DNA of 64,000 nucleotides from Ophioderma brevispina (lineage: Eukaryota; Echinodermata; Ophiuroidea; Amphilepidida; Ophiodermatidae), in assembly GCA_023653785.1 (NCBI GenBank), contig JAMKCH010056606.1, forward strand, positions 1 to 64,000, in the 5' to 3' direction. The notes below the pieces were generated by a model. It did no database searches. It was not told the DNA's origin and was given only the letters and a program-made list of their open reading frames with translations. Below are positions 25,411 through 37,779 of this stretch, in pieces; position 1 is the stretch's first letter, and each line of letters opens with the position of its first letter. Position numbers and translations under genes: made by a program.

Positions 25411-25668
25411 TTTTCACCGATAAACTAAGAGTGTCGGTGATAAATATTGCAATACTGAGTTTATCGAGAAAGTATGATTATCGAATGGCAAGCGGTATTT
25501 TTCGATATTAGTTATGTTATTTTTGGTATAACACCTTAGTTTTTCATGTTGATAAACTGTTTTAATCAGTTTAAACAGTTTCGAAAAAAAGTGTTTTCCA
25601 TTTAGTAAACTTAGGTTTTCAGTAATAAAACTATTTCTTCGCGGGCAAACTTAGTTTATCACCAAAAA
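25411..25668. repeat. MITE-like element built of GATAAACT motifs
   Basis: The ends TTTTCACCGATAAACTAAG and CTTAGTTTATCACCAAAA are inverted repeats. Inside, GTTTATC/GATAAAC-type octamers recur in both orientations (about 25,440-25,680). The element lies in the TM12-tail intron, about 120 bases from the TM12 exon. Confidence 0.6.
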
Positions 25669-25786
25669 GTATGTTTATCGGTCGGTTGACCTACACGTAC
25701 TCACAAACCACTCGCTTAGCGTGCTGATTGGACAGATACGTAAACTTTGCCTTTATTTTCTATCTCGGAATATAAACATATCTTAC

Positions 25787-25951
25787 CTCTGTGAAGTACG
25801 AGTGTGAATTTCTAAACTGACAGAGCTGATAGATGATGACGATAATTACACACAGAATGATAGGTACTATTCCAATAAGAATAAACACCAGAGCAAGCCA
25901 AACTGGCATATTCTCAATGCCCAGGTAGCCCACGTAGTACAAAGTCCAAAA
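25787..25951 (-). CDS. SLC6 transporter exon: TM12
   Basis: The exon encodes FWTLYYVGYLGIENMPVWL followed by a long hydrophobic helix (ALVFILIGIVPIILCVIIVI) and IYQLCQFRNSHSYFTE. The layout Y....YP.W....GW.......P in SLC6 TM12, followed by a basic juxtamembrane stretch, fits well. The acceptor is tacctcttgcag and the donor is GAG|gtaaga. The exon is 165 bases, exactly 55 codons, phase 0 at both ends. The following exon begins in phase 0 with the family tail motif, so the TM12-to-tail join is secure. Confidence 0.9.
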
Positions 25952-26089
25952 CTGCAAGAGGTACAATTGTCATAACAATGTCATTAAATATATAAACTTG
26001 TAAGAAACTATACTTCATCCTTTCCCACCCTGGAAAATTCTGTATGATTTCACACCTCTAATTACCCCCAACCCTACTGCCAGACATTG

Positions 26090-26387
26090 TTAAAGGTCCC
26101 AGGAAATGCAAATAGATTTGATGTGGTTTGTGTCAAGTCTACAAGGAGGGGCTAGAAAGCATTCAATATTTGGGTTGGTGATGACATCATTAGTGAAACT
26201 ATTGATTTTTCAGAGGGTAATAGAAATTGCAGGTGACTGGTGTGAATCTATTCATGACACTGACTGAAAATCAATAGTTTCACTAATGATGTCACTGTGT
26301 ATTCTTTTTTCTGGCCCTGTTTATTGGAATAGAATTTCCCTTAAAGATTTGTAGTAGGTTTATCATCTCATTTCCTGGGACCTTTAA
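26090..26387. mobile_element. 300-bp non-autonomous DNA element with terminal and subterminal inverted repeats
   Basis: The termini are TTAAAGGTCCCAGGAAATG (left) and CATTTCCTGGGACCTTTAAA (right), a perfect inverted pair of about 18 bases. Inside is a second inverted pair of about 32 bases around ATCATTAGTGAAACTATTGA and TCAATAGTTTCACTAATGAT. There is no coding capacity, so the element is MITE-like. It lies in the SLC6 TM11-TM12 intron. Confidence 0.8.
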
Positions 26388-27000
26388 AATTAGTGACAGT
26401 GGGCCATATCCCTAAGTTGACCCTCAAAAAAGCTCTGATTTGCCTAAAATGGCTGCTATTGTCAGCTAGATATCATTGTTAAGGTTCTGCTTAAAGTAGC
26501 GTATGTAAGTCAGAAGTGTCCATCACTTTATTTTTCAGGCCGAGTACATATATCAGCAGGGAAACAATTGCCGGTGCTTCTATGCAAATAGTCCGTGCTG
26601 GGCGGTGAATTTTGTCAGGTGCCGATTTCTCACCGGAAAGCTGGTTAACCTTTGTAATTTCCACGCTTGGCAGGCTGATAGTATCAAGATCTTTTGAGAA
26701 AACCTAACCAGTCGTATGATATCGAAGAAATGAGAGTTTCTTGATGGCGTGTTTGTACATGATAGTATAGACAGTTTAATTAGAGATGTGAAACCTCATA
26801 GGTTTATAATACATAATAGTCAGTAGTTTTTAAGATGGATTCCCAAAAGAACACAGGTGATTTGGAAAGATTAGGCTTGTTGGATCCATTTGATTGCATC
26901 TATCATGTTCATTACGGATATATTCATGGACATGCCAAATGTATTTTACACGGATTTTGATATGGTGATAACGAATCTTGTACATTGTATTGAAGTCAAA

Positions 27001-27362
27001 GAATAGACCGTATTCAATATGACAACAGCCACCAGACATGTTGGTGGACAAGATGCATACATTCCAGGGGCCTGTTTCACAAAGACTTACGATCAATTGT
27101 AAGTTTGATTTATCGAGCGTTAGCTCGATCAAGCGTAAGTTTGAACTTGATTGTAAGTTCAAACTTACGCTTGATCGAGTTACGCTTGATTACAATCGAT
27201 CGTAAATCTTTGTGAAACGGGCCCCTGGACTACAAAACATTAAGCTGTCAATCGATCCATGCTTAGCGATTGCACAGGGATCATTGACAGGTGAATGTAT
27301 TGTAGTACTGGAATGCGTCTATCTTGTCCACCAACATGGCTGGCTATTGAATACGGTCTATT
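27001..27362. repeat. Outer inverted repeat enclosing the palindrome
   Basis: The left arm (27,001-27,066) contains AATAGACCGTATTCAATA and ATGTTGGTGGACAAGAT. The right arm (about 27,308-27,362) contains their reverse complements, ATCTTGTCCACCAACAT and TATTGAATACGGTCTATT. The arms are about 60 bases with small differences. The palindromic element begins exactly where the left arm ends. Confidence 0.8.
27064..27228. mobile_element. Near-perfect 165-bp palindrome (fold-back MITE)
   Basis: The ends are CCAGGGGCCTGTTTCACAAA and its near complement TTTGTGAAACGGGCCCCTGG. The interior (AAGCGTAAGTTTGAACTTGA and its partner) is also self-complementary, so the whole element can fold into one hairpin with almost no loop. 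There is no coding potential. Ends of the type GGGGCCxGTTTCACAAAGA are seen in MITE-like repeats of marine invertebrates. It is inserted inside the larger inverted repeat at 27,001-27,362. Confidence 0.85.
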
Positions 27363-28199
27363 CACCCTTTTTGGGACATGTTAATGTTTCTAATCATGTT
27401 AATTTTTCAATATTATTTTAATTGATGTGAGACAATGAAAATTGGCTTAGAAGATAACTTTTACTTCACACAGATGAATGTTTTGGTTCTACACCATAGG
27501 GGAAAAAAGAAACACAGCATTTTTGTGTTTTTTTGTTTTTCCATAAATGTGATGTTACGTGAATCCCATGGAGGCCAAAGTATAGGATTATGATTCTAAA
27601 GTAATATATAGTTGTTCTTTTCTTCATTTTTATTTACTTCAAAAAAAGAAGTGGTTGTGTTTTTCCCCGGAATTATAGATGAATATTTTGAATAAAAAGT
27701 CTAAAATATTAATGAAATCATATATCAATACTCTAAACAAACTTTACTTAATGATTTAACAAGGGAGCAACCTACATTTGTTGAGTACAATCTTAGTCAA
27801 AGTTGAGGAAACTTTACATTTGTTTGGGTAGAACATACCCCGACATACTAAGCTCTGTGTATTAAGGTTTACTCAACTTTGAGTAAGATTTAATACAAAA
27901 GACAACGGTCCTTACCTTTTCGCAATCGACATAATTCATTGCATCCAATAAAGTTACACTTTTTGAGCGACTACAATTGCTTAAAGTGCAAATGTTTCAA
28001 TTGCTTTCAAACATTTAAAAAAATGCATTTTCGTGAAAACATTTGGAATAAGCGTGAAAATGCATTCAAAAAATGAGTACCAACAAACCTATTTTTTTTT
28101 TTTTTTTAAATGTTTTTTGAGATGGCTTCCTCAAAGAACACACAGGCAATTAACCTATGTGTTATATACAAAATTTACCATGTTTACCACAGTTGAATG

Positions 28200-29555
28200 G
28201 GTTAAACTTTGGACAAAGATGGAAATTGCCAAACCTCAAACTAAAACGTGTATCATATCACCGATTTGGTTTGATCTATAAATTCTTCCTCAGTCTTATG
28301 CGGATTCTCCTAAAGGTATTAAGGCAAAGGGTTTAGATCTTGATGTTTAATAGCTTCAGAAGCTAGCTATGTGATATCTAACAAAGAGAGTAAAAGGTGG
28401 AGCAAAAGATTCCTAATTCATGTAAAACAACCACATCATACGTGTTCAGACTGTCTTAACCTGCTATGGCCAGAAAAACAAGTTCTTGCAATCCACTATC
28501 ACTCAAGATGGCCAGGCGCATAGCTAATCCGGTGAATCCGAGGGGCAAGTTCAGGGTAGGTGCCAAAATATCCCGATCGCTGGCAAAAATGTCTCGAGGC
28601 AAAAGGGTGCGAAAAGGCTGATACAGCATGCACCCGTCTTCTTTCCAATATTTCCTCATAGCATTTTTTTCGAGGGGGATACCACGAAGCCACCTCGTTA
28701 GCTACGCCTCTGATTATGTATAAAATGGTACAAAACATTTTTTATAAAAAGTAGCCACGTTCTTCTTGCCACTGGCCAATCTCCAAATAACCTCAGCGTT
28801 ATGAGTAGTTCACAGTTGCGGCCAAACGCACAACTTTTGGTCGCATTTTTGATTACTCAATTCAGACCAGACACACCGGCCCGATTTCAACAGGGAAATT
28901 TGATCTGATGTCGACTGCTAGATGCATTATTTAGTGATGTGAACCAAATTCAGGTTAGCTATACCTGAGACAAATAGGCTATGTCTGTGACATCAAAGGA
29001 AATTGTTTGCCAAAATACGTATGACTATTGTTACACAATCTGAACACCTATAATTGGGTTGTTTTACATAAAGTGGGAATCTTTAGTTACATTTCTTACT
29101 CTCAATGCCATAAGTAATTTAACATCAATACCAAATTTCTAGCCTTATACCTTAAATTAACCAAATAAACCAAAGGAACAGCGCAAAGAAAAAATCCAAA
29201 ACAAAAAACAGGAACAACAACAACAAACAACAGAACATAAGAAGAAGGAAAAACAATACCACCAATACAAACAAACAACAAAACTAGCTCAAAAACATGT
29301 GTAGTATTTCCTTTATTCTATCTTTGATCTTAATTTCGCCTGGAATTGTTTCCAATGGATTTAGTTGAAAATTTAATTTTAAGGATATTAATTTGACCTA
29401 AAACAAGAGTCACGTTATTTTTTAATTGAATGAACATTAATTAAAATTACAATCACGCACACCCTGTTCCAGTTTCAGGAGCACATACTTCTCAGCTCTA
29501 TCTTTTCCAGACAGGATGTTTAGACACGGTTAGACGTTTTGGGAAGTGTACTTAC
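28200..29555. other. SLC6 TM11-TM12 intron part, no gene seen
   Basis: The stretch lies inside the intron between the TM11 and TM12 exons. It has only short open frames (28,456-28,738 in two overlapping frames) that I do not recognise, and an A-rich tract near 29,160-29,290. Confidence 0.5.
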
Positions 29556-29683
29556 TCCGGTAACAAGAGGAATAAATAGAGCCCAGATGATCATGAAAAG
29601 AACTTGGGCACATACACAGAAGGAGCCAGTCATGGACCGAATTTCTTGAGGAAATTTAAGAATCCTTAGCTTTGGTATAGACC
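29556..29683 (-). CDS. SLC6 transporter exon: EL5/IL5 and TM11
   Basis: The exon encodes SIPKLRILKFPQEIRSMTGS and then the helix FCVCAQVLFMIIWALFIPL ending in VTG. The pattern FxxEIxxMTG followed by W...P matches the SLC6 region from RFCDDIxxMxG into TM11 (CWxFxTP). The acceptor is preceded by a T-rich tract (tatcactacag). The donor is GGA|gtaagt, phase 0, which joins exactly to the TM12 exon. Entry is phase 1, so an upstream exon ending with one base of a Gly codon (TM10, typically ...WxYG) is required, but I could not find it. There are no stops in 128 bases. Confidence 0.85.
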
Positions 29684-31536
29684 CTGTAGTGATAAAGGAA
29701 TAAAAAAAATCCAATTAGAAATATTGAAATGCATTATGTATTACAATATATAATTTGCGCTTCCGCCTCTAGGGATCTCATAAATTTTGAAAATATGATT
29801 TGGTACGTTGTGTAGCGTAGATCTTGTGTATTTTGGCCAAAAGTGGGATTTTTAAAGGATACCTTACGAGCATTTAAGTCATTCTGTTGAGGATATATTT
29901 AAAAATTTAAATAATTCTGTTACTACTTAAATTAATATTTTGCAAAACATTTGGTCTTTTATCTAAAAGCGAGTTTGACCACAGAAATATGCCTTTCAAC
30001 ACATGATATATTTAAGTTACATCTCCTTGCTTTCTAGTTTGTCTTATTAATGCTGTGATTAATGCCGACATTCCCGTTTTAAACTAGCTCTAGGATTTAC
30101 ATAAGAAAAACACTAAACCAGGGCCAACTATGTTTGGAATTAACAGAAAGTATTATGTAGTCTGTGCACAGGTTCTTAATTAAAGATGAGCCAGTTCACG
30201 GGAATTCCCGAGAAAAAAGAGCCACTTCACGGGGTGTTGCTTGCATGATTAATCCTCAATCACTGAAGAAATCACTGGCCATGGTCCATAGTTATAATGA
30301 TCAGGTACACTTAAATGGATTCATTTTTTGTAACACAATGGTTATTTGGTATCCAGAGTGACTTGCAAACCTCTTTATTTCCTGTATATTCTCACCTTAC
30401 ACACGCAGGGCATATACCAATTATTATTTCATTGTCAATTATGCTCAACGTGAAATTACGAAAGACTATATAATTGACATTTAAAAGGATTTTAGTTTTA
30501 AATTGTAATGGAAGTATGGATTTTATTTCATAACGGTTAATAAGAGTTGGCGCAACATTGGTGTAATTGTATGAAACATAATGTATTAGGTGTATCCCTT
30601 AGGAATATCCAGATTCGTAGATCGAGAAAAACAAACAGGGTGCTTAAAAAACGTCGAATTTTTCACCACATTGCAGTATTTAAGATAGTCAGAACGTAAC
30701 ATTTATAGAACTGAACAATAAGATATGGTACTTGTAGGTTCTCCTATAATCCATCCTTTTCTCACAAATTTGGTTGTAGTTTTCGAAATCGAAATAATTA
30801 AACCCGTGAGGAAATGTCATACATCATGCATCAATAATTAAATACTTAAATTAATCGACGTTATGATGTTATTCAATCTATGTATTGCTGTCAATTTGAT
30901 GGATTCCTTTGGATTGCAATTCATTCCCACCCCATTCGGTCTCCCCCATCTCAGGGAGCGCGTGCAAGGAATGAACGTTTTCGGGAGCAAAATAAATCTC
31001 TAATTTGGTTTTGTTAATGTTTGGCAAATTAATATTTGATTTACCAACTGGTATGATATTCCTGTGCACCATTTGCGTATGTTACGTACCATTCGAATAC
31101 CTGTGCTAAGGCTCTAGTGGAAATATTGTTGGAATGCGTTTGATGATTATCGAAACTGTTTCCGTCGCTCCCCACACCAATGTTGAATGGGATATCGTCA
31201 TCGGCAGTTTGTTAATTCCCCCAACGTTGATTGATGGGGTTGGGGAAGGGTAAGTTGAAGTGTAGGTGAACTGGGACATTCAATTGAGTGATTAACAGGG
31301 GCTTGTAGGCGGCCTTAACTCTGGCCGAGTGAGCAAGTAACAAATTGTGGGAGTGTTCCAACTACCTTTTTCCCCAAGGTAGTAGTAGTATGTTTAATAA
31401 TCTAGGACTTCAATGTAGGGTTAGGGTGAGAAGTGAGTAAGGGGTAGGTTGGATAACTCACTGGAGGTTAGGATGTCCTACTTGAAAGGCAACAGTGTCA
31501 CTGGGGGGGGGGGGTGAATAGGGTTAGACTGTCCAC

Positions 31537-31660
31537 CATCCAGTTTATGACATCTAAGCACCTAAAACCCATATAACATAACCGGAATCGAAAACAATGC
31601 TAATGAAGAACGGAATCTTAAATGTGTATTTTCCAATGCTGTAGCGATGTGAAAACCGCC
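31537..31660 (-). pseudogene. Possible SLC6 TM9 exon, degraded
   Basis: This is a tentative exon in the place expected between TM8 and TM11. After an acceptor (ttccccacag) the reading frame that continues from TM8 gives AVFTSLQHW, resembling the EGVVTSLxDxW segment before TM9. Later in the same frame come CYMGFRCLDVINWMVDSL, which resembles the end of TM9 (LLGL...GGxYWLxLxDxY). The intervening hydrophobic stretch (KYTFKIPFFISIVF) is in another frame, with two stops in the first frame. The donor is uncertain, and the low-coordinate limit is a guess at a gtggac site. A 12-G tract (31,503-31,514) lies just beyond. It may be an eroded or badly sequenced exon, or chance similarity. Confidence 0.35.
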
Positions 31661-31689
31661 CTGTGGGGAAACCATAAGAAAACATTTAA

Positions 31690-31694
<5 letters not shown>

Positions 31695-31726
<32 letters not shown>

Positions 31727-31790
31727 TCATATATATTATATATAGATATATATATATATATTTATATAGAAATTATATATATAAATAGAA
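31695..31790. repeat. Poly-A and AT microsatellite
   Basis: Twenty-eight A (31,695-31,722) are followed by alternating TA/ATATAT to about 31,790. A 12-G run lies nearby at 31,503-31,514. No gene is associated, apart from the tentative TM9 exon immediately to the left. Confidence 0.9.
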
Positions 31791-33200
31791 GGCTCGAAAA
31801 ATCCCATTTTTCAATAAACAAATCGGAATTCTCTTCTCAATTTGAGAGTTATTGCAGTAATTCCTGCTTTATCACGATAACCCGAGTAGTATTGATTTCT
31901 TCCTGGTTGTAACGCCCATCCCCGCTTTGGGATGGTGTAATCGACATTTTGATTATGGTGGATTTTTTTTAATCTGCTGGTGCAATTTTAATCAAATCTT
32001 TGCTACTAATCCTTCATAGTGAGATATGTTCACATTATTAACTTCAAACTTCCTTATCTGTTAGTGGTGGAGAATTCAGCACAACCAGTGTTTGACCGCC
32101 ATCTTGAGTCTGAACATTCTCATAATGCAATGCTAATCTCGAGTGTCTACCTTTTTAATTTACGGAGACAAGCCTGTGGGGGAACCTAGCGGTGGATTTA
32201 AGGTCACGAACTGAAGCATTCATCCTGGTTGTTTGAGCCATCCAGTTACCCAATTGACGTCGGTACGTAATTAACAACTTCCACACGCAGCACGCGAAAA
32301 AAAGATACATTTGAAGCTCTAAGTGAAAGAGTGTCGTGGGGAAACTCTGATTTTCTTAAATCGATATTCCAGTTTCTTCACGAAGCGCCAAGGCTTGTAC
32401 ACAAAAATCAGAAACATTCAAGATAATTCCAATAAATACGATTGAGTATGTTTTAATATACGAATACTAAAAACACCAATAATACTCTCATTCAAAAACA
32501 TAAAGCGTGGTTCGAGTCTCAACTGAGTAGTAGTGGAAGTCCGAGCAGAAAACAGATAACGCTGACCGTACAAAGAAAAGAATGCAAACACCCAAGAGGA
32601 GGTAACGGAAGGATCAAATAAGCACCGGAGATGGCTTGCACGTAAACACTAAAAAATCAACAAGAAATGGTATATCTCAAGTCAAAGGTAGAGATCTTAA
32701 AAGTCTTTGCAATTAAAACAATTCATTTAGTATGGCTATATATAATTAGATCAAAATTACATTAATATACTGACACATTGGATACTATATTTTATGCATT
32801 AGAATTATATTAAAGTGGGGGTCTCACAAAAGTATATTGAAGCCAATATAAGCACATGTTTTAAGCAATCATATCGAATCCCTGAAAATCATTAAAAGTT
32901 TAGATTTCAACCCCACATCAAGAACATTTCATCATGGCATTTAACTAAACTGGGCTAATATTTTGATGCTAGTGAATTTCACCAACAATAAAGCTGGTCA
33001 GGATTATATAACCTTGTGCAATTGATCTAACTGGTTCATTGATTTTCACATTCATCTACTCTACTCAAATTCAAATCAATTTGTATTGTGATGTCATTGC
33101 CCTGGTGAATGGTTAGCAGTGACCCCCACGTATCATTTTAAACATGAATATTCTAGATTATTTATGTTTTTTTTTACAATTCCTATTTAATCATACTTAC

Positions 33201-33311
33201 AGATCTGCAGATGCCATATTTTACATGAATGCAAAGAACACTAAACACCAAATCGGTGCTCCGCGGTACCGACACCAAGGCATCAGGCATGGTGATAAAA
33301 CTAAATCTGTA
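33201..33311 (-). pseudogene. SLC6 transporter exon: TM8, frameshifted
   Basis: The exon has an acceptor after ggaatgcag and a strong donor gtaagtatg. One frame gives YRFSFITMPDALVSVPRST, which matches the start of TM8 (PGLVFIVYPEALTYMPGST). One base later the match continues in the next frame as IWCLVFFAFM, a stop, then NMASAD (family: FWAIIFFFMLITLGLDS). The alignment is ungapped apart from one extra base after the STD codons and one TAA. Entry from the TM7 exon (phase 1) also does not match the reading frame. The exon lies just left of the indel-rich duplicated block, so base-calling error is plausible. Identity as TM8 is likely; integrity is doubtful. Confidence 0.65.
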
Positions 33312-34469
33312 CTGCATTCCAAATCGTGCAAAGAAATAAGAAATGAAAATACTTTTTACAAATAAAAGATTCAAACGAAACAACAAGACAGCAAAGTGGT
33401 TATTTTGTCCTGATCAAATTAGTTCCTATAGAAGACTTACGGATTAAAGATAACAATGTACCCTTTAGTAGATCCCTCCATCCCTATTTGAAGGCTACAT
33501 TCGTTGTTTATCACGTACAAGAGGAAACACGAGCCTAACAAATTAAACTTCGCTCAGAGAAAAGAACTTCTTTAAAAAATATTATTAAGCACAACATTTT
33601 TTATTTATTGTTCAAAATTATAACATTTGATGAGTATTCTTCTTTGTAAACAGCTTTTGGTTATTAAAGCTTCCATGCAATATATACAAGAAGGATCCAA
33701 AAGGATACAAAAGAGTTTTGCGTTATTCATATCCAAACGACATTACGATATTTTATGGGCCTGGGAAGTTTTAGTTTGAATATTTAAAGTTAAGCTAGGT
33801 GATTTTAACAAATAGCTGGAATGGAGTTCGATACTGATCGCCCATGTAACCAGGGACAACGTTGGCAACGTATACGGTCTATTATGCTCAGCCTAGCAGA
33901 GTCCGGCAGGTCTTCATTTGGTCATTGTGTACATTACGTTGGCTTCTGCAGGGTAGTCGTGACGTGACCTAAATTCGCTGTCATGATTTGCCTCGCGGTC
34001 CGACATTTACCATATTGCGCAATGTGCTATGTTCCTGACTGGCAAGATCATGTTGGGTATTTGTTCTTTATCATACCATCATGTAGATCCCTCGATTTTC
34101 ATTGGATAATCGCCTCAATTTACTGACTAGATATATCCCGTATCACCCCCTCGGAGCGCGTCTCAATGTCCGTATCATGTCAGTTAGGAACTGCGCGTGC
34201 GTGCCCATGCATCATAACAACAAAAATCCGAAAATTCGGCGTTCATTTTTGACGTAAATCACTGCTCTAATATGGCGATTTTTAGCATTGTTGAACCGAG
34301 TTGGAACAAGATTTCAGCATAATTGCTCTCATAAATAGATCAATAATTTTGTTTGTGAATCAGAAAAAGATGATTTTCAGGGCTGTTTATTTTCAAAGAT
34401 TCTTGTCGCTGTAAATTCGTCACCCTTGCACTCAAAACAACAGGCTAACGGTTAATTTACGGTAAGTAT

Positions 34470-35419
34470 AGGTTGTTTTGTGAATCACCCTTAGAATTTT
34501 CTTAGGACCTATGTTTGTGCTTAGTTTGTTCTGCTTGGGTATGATGAAATCGTTATTAGGTGAGTTTTGAGGTGACACGGATTATATCTAGTCTCGGATT
34601 CTGATACCGACTCCTCGACTAGATATAATCCGCATCACCCCAAAACTCATCTAATAACTAATAGCACACATATATTTGATCAACATGATACCGTTTCCGA
34701 ATGCGAAGTCAATGAGGGAACAAATTTACCCTATCAGGAAATGTTTTTGGCTCTTTTCATTATTTAATTACGCCAGTATGGCACAGTGCTATTGCGTAGT
34801 CTCATTTGAATGTGCCGTGCCATGTCGATGTTAGTTCTGTGCCGGTCACACGTAGCAACGGCCTATAGGTCAGTAGTCATCGTTCTGTTATGGTAGCAAC
34901 GGGTTTGTGGCCATCACAGCTTTGCTTTTGCAGCTTGGTATCTGTCCAATGGCAAGCGCCTTTATATCGCTTTTATTCGGGTTATCATTTCGTTCACATA
35001 CTGTAAGCCTTCGACCGAAATTCTTTTTTGCACATTGGAATTCGCGCTAAATTAAATCTTGGCAGGATTGCTTTGTGTTATATCGGATTCTCGCATCTCA
35101 CCATCGGTCTTTGGAAAATTAATACAGTGCTGTCACTGGATTTTTTATGTTATTTGTGTGACCAGTATCCATATTTGATATTACGAATTAGCAGTCATCG
35201 CGGCGAATTACAATAGCTGTTATTATGCGAAGGCGCAGAGGCACGAACGGACTCATAAACCTAATGCCATACCCTGAGCAGTGGCAGTCAGGTTGAGTGC
35301 AGTCACTCATCGGCAAATCTCCCGGGCGGCGTTTGGGGAAGGCATATGAGATACAAGCCCGTGTTGTTAAAGCCTGCATTAGATTAAATTGAACAATGTG
35401 GGAGATCGTCAAGGAATAT

Positions 35420-35454
<35 letters not shown>

Positions 35455-37422
35455 CAAATCCAACAACAACAAGGTGGAAGTACAGATTTGGAGTCATGCG
35501 AGAACATCAACTTTCAAGTAGTGATCGGGCTACAAAAGAGTGTTTGGAATCAGAAGATAGACTTGTACCAGTAGTAAAGCAAATACAACAGGATCAACAC
35601 TATTCAGTGCCCCGTTCAGAGCCTTAGCATTTGGATTTCACATTTCAATTTTTATTGCATATAAAAATACAAGCAAAATTGAAAAGGCAACATAAATAAA
35701 GCCCCAGACAGGAGGTTTGAGTAGGCTGAAAGCCTTTCTCAAAACTCCGCAAGCATTTGCACACACATACAATCACATAAAAGAACATAAAAATTAAAAA
35801 AGCCCAAAAATAAAAAAAATAAAAAAAATAAAAAAAATAAAAAAGATAATAAATATAATTAAAAGGCCCAACCCTAAAAAAGATGAAAAAATAATGAAAT
35901 ACCCATTTGGAAATAAAAACTAGGACCTGCTAGGTGAACAATTTCATGGTCATAAGGTTGTTTTGGTGAATCACACCCTTAGAATTTTCTTAGGCCTATG
36001 TTTGTGCTTATTTGTTCTGCTTGGGTAGAAGGAAATCGTTTATTAGTGAGTTTTGAGGTGAACACGGTATTATATCTAGTCTCGATCCTGATACCGACTC
36101 TTCGACTAGAATATAATCCGCATCACCCCCCAAACTCATCTAATAACTAATATCAACTATATTTGATACATGATAACCGTTTCCATTCCGAATGCGAAGT
36201 CAATGAGGAATCAATAACCTATCGGAAATTTTTTGGCTCTTTTCATTATTTAATTTGCGCCAGTATGGCACAGTGCTATTGCGTAGTCTAGTTGAATTGT
36301 GCGTGCCATGTCGATTTATTCTGTGCCGGTCACCACGTAGCAACGGCCTATAAAGGTCCCCCCAAAAGTACAAAAAGTCATCGTTTCTGTTATGGTAGCA
36401 ACGGGTTGTGACCAATCACGCTTGTTTTTGTCAGCTTGGTTGTCTGTCCAATGGAAACGCGCCTTTATGTCGCTTATTCGGGTTATCATTTCGCTTCACA
36501 TACTGTCACCTTCGCGAACCGAAATTTCTTTTGCACATTTGGTAATTCGCGGCTAAATTAATCTCGGCAGGATGCTTTGTGTTCTATCGGATTCTGCATC
36601 TCACCAATCGGTCTGTTGGAAATTTAAAATACAGTGATGTCAATTGGATTTAATGTGTACTTTGTGGACCAGTATCCATATTTTGATATAACGAATTAGC
36701 ACGTCATCGCGGCTAACAGTTCGCATACTGTGTATTATGGGAAGGCGTAGAGGCACGAAACGGACTCATTAACCTAATGCCAGACCCTAAGCAGTGCAGT
36801 CAGGTTGATTTGCAGATAACTCATCGGCAATTCCGGGCGGCCCGTTTGGTGAATCATATTAGATTCCAAAACCCGTGTGTTTACATCCTGCATTAGATTT
36901 ACATTGAACAATTGGGAGATCGTCAAAGTCAAACCAACAAATCCAACAACAACAATGTGGAAGTACAGATTTGAGTCTGCGTTACCATCACCTTTCAGTA
37001 GTGTCGTGCTACACAGAGTGGTGGAATCAGCACGATAGCCTTGTACCAGTAGTACATCAAGATACCACAGGATCACACTACATGCAGTGCCCCGTTCAAG
37101 CCATTAGGCATTTTTATTTCATGCATTTCAATTTGTTTGACATATAAAAAGTACAACAAATAGTAAAAGGTCAACTATAAAGCCAGACAGGAGGGTTGAG
37201 TAGGCTGCAAGCCTGGCTAAAAACTCCGCAAGCATTTGCACACACACATACATGTTAAAACAAATATACTACCACACAAAATAAAATATCAAAAAATAGG
37301 GATATACAAGATAATAAAATATATTTAAAAGGCCCAACCCTAACAATGACTGAAAAAAATTGAAATCACCCAGGTGGAAATAAACTAGGCACCTGCCTTA
37401 GGTTGCCCATACATGGTCCTAT
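34470..37422. repeat. Tandem duplication R1 (two ~1.47-kb copies)
   Basis: Copy 1 (34,470-35,954) and copy 2 (35,955-37,422) both start AGGTTGTTTTG(G)TGAATCAC and pass through the same landmarks (CAGTATGGCACAGTGCTATT, TTCGGGTTATCATTTCG, CATTTGCACACACA). Differences are mostly one- or two-base insertions and deletions. Copy 1 has 32 consecutive C (35,421-35,452) absent from copy 2. A third partial copy lies at 46,019-46,410. Confidence 0.9.
34553..34660. repeat. Hairpin inside R1
   Basis: TTAGGTGAGTTTTGAGGTGA and CGGATTATATCTAGTC pair with GACTAGATATAATCCG and CATCACCCCAAAACTCATCT, about 40-bp arms. The same hairpin, with indels, is at 36,041-36,150 in the second R1 copy. Confidence 0.8.
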
Positions 37423-37779
37423 TTTGAATCAAAAGGCAGTAGGAAGGCAAACTATTGCCCCGTTGACTGAGTGTTCAGAATTTTTGGAGACCTTCTTCAA
37501 GGGTTTACTATTGTTAGAAACCATGGGGAAACTTGATTGACAGCACACAGCAACACATTAAATCGTACTGCCCCCTCTGTTACCCACCTCAACACGAGGA
37601 GTTTGCGTCATAACCCCTGTTTCTGCAAATCATTGGTGGACCCGCATACTTATTAAGCCTGCGCTCATGAGCTTTGGTGGATGTTGGCTCAAAAGGACAG
37701 TGAGCTCAATAATAATGATTGACTTTGAGCTTTCATTAATGAGCACAAGATCATGCTCGCTGCTGAGTTTGGCAGAATT

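Noticed and set aside
28456..28738. Two overlapping minus-strand frames (67 and 79 codons)
   Set aside because: They have no recognised domain. They may be an eroded repeat, but no copy or structure in the window supports that.
35188..35574. Open frames encoding poly-Pro or poly-Gly
   Set aside because: They are created by the 32-C run in one copy of R1, which is absent from the other copy.
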